A stretch of DNA of 64,000 nt from Drosophila miranda (lineage: Eukaryota; Arthropoda; Insecta; Diptera; Drosophilidae): assembly GCF_003369915.1 (NCBI RefSeq), contig NC_046676.1, positions 17,714,001-17,778,000 of the forward strand, written 5' to 3'. The notes under the pieces are model-generated. The model was not told the DNA's origin. It saw nothing but the letters and a program-made list of their open reading frames with translations, and ran no database searches. Positions 62,901-64,000 of the stretch are shown here, piece by piece; the stretch's first letter is position 1; every line of letters starts with the position of its first letter. The translations under genes were made by a program, and so were the position numbers.

Positions 62901-64000
62901 GAGCCCCGGGAGTACGGGACGCGACGCGGTCCCGTTCCGCTGGCGATGTCTAGCTCGAGTAGCCACATACAGCCGAACGGTCATGCGTACGGTGCGCATG
63001 CTGCTGCTCATTATGGCCATCATTTGGGTGCGTCTCCTGCTGTCAGCTCAGCGAGCTCGCTCTGCTCATCGTCGGAGATGAACCTGTCGCAGGAGCTGCA
63101 AAACCATCCGCTCTTCAAGACGCCGGCCGTGGATCGCAGTGTAAGTAGTTTGGTGCGGGCGTACGAGAGTCGGCTGCAGCAGCAGCAGCTCCAATAGCTG
63201 CCTGACGTGCAGCTAATTCTAGTGTGGTTCGTTCACCCGCTTGCCCTGCCCCTCAGCTAACTCGACTCCATGCGTGTCGTCCGTCACTCATCTCGATGTA
63301 CTGTGAAATTTATGTTATTCTCATGCTCTTCTTGTTTTTGTTTCCGTGTTTGTGTCGTGTCTGTGTCCACTGTCTGTCGCTGTCACTTCATGTCTTTCAC
63401 AAACATACAAACACTTAAACCACAACCAAACACATGCACTTGCCACATCACTACACCAACGAATCGACAAAACCATTATCGCATCGCCATTGACCCACAC
63501 AGCTTAAGCCAAGCGCAGAGCACCACACCACACGCACTCAGCGAGGAGGAGCGCCGCCGTCTCGCCCACCGCCTCCGCAGTCCACGCTGCAGACCACGCT
63601 TTCCACGCAGCCAGCGTCCGCCTTTTACTACAATCATCCGTATGCCACGCATCAGCACGTGGAGACAAAGCCGCCGCGGCACACCTCCACGCCGAGCAAG
63701 CCACGTCAGCCACTGCCCACTACGGACTCCAGCTTTGATAGTCCACCGGATGTACAATCGCCCCCCATTCCGCCGCGGAGATCCAATGCTGTGGCCGCAA
63801 CAGCGGCAGCCGTCAGTGCGGAAATCTGCAAGCTGGAGCGTAACTGCTGGCAGGACGAGCCAGAACCAAACGATTCCGTACGCAACTCAAACGCATCTTC
63901 AACGTCGACGTCGTCTTCCTGCTCCTCCGGCGCCTCCTTCGTGACGGCCGCCTCAACGTTCTCGCACCTGAATGTCTCCGACCCGCCCATTCCGACACCA
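56914..64000 (+). CDS. DENND1 / connecdenn-type Rab GEF (3' end outside window)
   Basis: Exons 56914-56930, 57137-57331, 59643-59913, 59983-60036, 60100-60360, 60424-60879, 62437-62469 (11-codon exon), 62583-63140 and 63503 to the window end, all in phase. The N-terminus MGSRIKNDVKKLFEFWCEI starts the upstream DENN region. Core DENN follows (FGFCRHDPK, ERRIIFTSRHLDRLSSCIQAA, HIFIPVLPWEFKDYLGAPMPY), then downstream DENN to about residue 418. Family members are GEFs for Rab35 on endocytic membranes and bind clathrin and AP-2 through their C-terminal tails. The tail here is Ser/Gly/Pro-rich. The last exon has no Met but stays open for 166 codons with SH3-ligand-like stretches (RPPPPQ, SPPIPPRRS). 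It is probably the orthologue of D. melanogaster CG18659, as I recall. Confidence 0.9.
57724..57951 (+). CDS. Candidate nested small ORF (75 aa) in DENND1 intron 2
   Basis: A frame opening MYDHYSYSMLFFVEAL and continuing with a hydrophobic stretch (FISWIVVCYCINLMWHYV) and then RPLDLVMNKIMAPF lies alone in the 2.3-kb intron. Composition is protein-like rather than repeat-driven, and the peptide looks membrane-associated. There is no recognised homologue. An upstream in-frame Met at 57679 would add 15 residues. It could be chance. Confidence 0.3.
   Translation: MYDHYSYSMLFFVEALNTTIRRFISWIVVCYCINLMWHYVSSGPRPLDLVMNKIMAPFRNIYPLALSLQLKIQQF
59185..59277. repeat. 24-bp poly(T) and 16-bp poly(G) tracts
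   Basis: T run at 59185-59208 and G run at 59262-59277, with G-rich flanks, in DENND1 intron 2 about 370 bp before exon 3. Confidence 0.95.
60904..60944. repeat. GCTAGC-type short tandem after DENND1 exon 6
   Basis: Five to six imperfect copies of a 7-bp unit CTAGCTG/CTAGCCG lie just after the donor at 60880 and overlap the stop codon reached if that intron is retained (VSRTGAPTASF then TAG at 60913-60915). Confidence 0.85.
61172..61249 (+). CDS. Alternative terminal exon of the DENND1 gene
   Basis: A strong acceptor (TTTGATCTATTTCGCAG) precedes a phase-0 frame YYLGKRSVSQVFAKNLYTIQ... ending TAG at 61247-61249. It would follow exon 6 (donor 60880) directly and truncate the protein soon after the DENN module, dropping the clathrin/SH3-type tail. 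AATAAA at 61812-61817 supplies a matching poly(A) signal. Confidence 0.55.
   Translation, partial: YYLGKRSVSQVFAKNLYTIQSPVHQ
61812..61817 (+). terminator. Poly(A) signal for the short DENND1 isoform
   Basis: AATAAA in GTTGAATAAACGC, 563 nt after the alternative stop codon and well before the next coding exon, followed by T-rich sequence. Confidence 0.45.
63141..63197 (+). CDS. Read-through extension of DENND1 exon 8 (alternative C-terminus)
   Basis: If the donor at 63141 (GTAAGTAG) is not used, the frame continues VSSLVRAYESRLQQQQLQ and stops at 63195-63197. The extension is short and helix-like, so it may be a genuine alternative end, but no poly(A) signal was noted close by. Confidence 0.3.
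   Translation, partial: VSSLVRAYESRLQQQQLQ

Overview
The window is nuclear DNA of a fly, almost certainly Drosophila. It has short introns (about 55-80 bp) with GTRAGT donors, long CAG (opa) runs, long non-coding introns full of simple repeats, a Drosophila motif-1 core promoter and recognisable fly genes. Unusually long poly(C)/poly(G) tracts and an unfamiliar 1-kb tandem array argue against D. melanogaster itself. An obscura-group species is my guess, not something I can prove from the sequence.

Left part (1-16.9 kb): the last three coding exons of mastermind (mam, +), the Notch co-activator, preceded by about 6 kb of its intron and followed by about 2.8 kb of AT-rich 3' UTR. Next comes a gene-free block, 11.1-16.9 kb, made of diverged and then nearly identical tandem units of about 1.04 kb. 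The array runs directly into the promoter of Rif1 (+, 17.0-21.4 kb), a replication-timing factor with SILK and RVSF PP1-docking motifs. Rif1 is followed head-to-tail by a nine-exon gene for a 2,699-residue coiled-coil golgin-like protein, probably lava lamp (lva, +, 22.2-30.8 kb).

Middle part (32.0-49.5 kb, minus strand): a large gene for a single-pass membrane protein that I do not recognise by name. Reconstructed from ten coding exons, it has a signal peptide followed by a potential N-terminal histidine, an LPMO-like domain, EGF-like modules, two DOMON (cytochrome-type) domains, a SEA-like domain with an autoproteolysis motif, a transmembrane helix, and two mutually exclusive cytoplasmic tails. 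The first DOMON is split by about 37 copies of a hexapeptide repeat. A copper-oxygenase-like fold and two possible heme domains in one animal surface protein is the most exciting item here. Its 5' half is dominated by two introns of 5-6 kb, one holding a MITE-like inverted-repeat element.

Right part (50-64 kb): a small secreted DUF1091-family gene (-); alicorn (alc, AMPK beta subunit, +); an ABHD1/3-type alpha/beta hydrolase (Hydr1-like, -), convergent with alc; and, divergent from the hydrolase, a DENND1/connecdenn-type Rab GEF gene (+) that runs off the right edge. The DENND1 gene has an alternative early terminal exon with its own poly(A) signal and a possible nested small ORF in its second intron.

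The genes are independent eukaryotic units, not an operon. Intron-exon joins were read by eye from splice consensus and phase, with no transcript data. Every reconstructed reading frame closes exactly.
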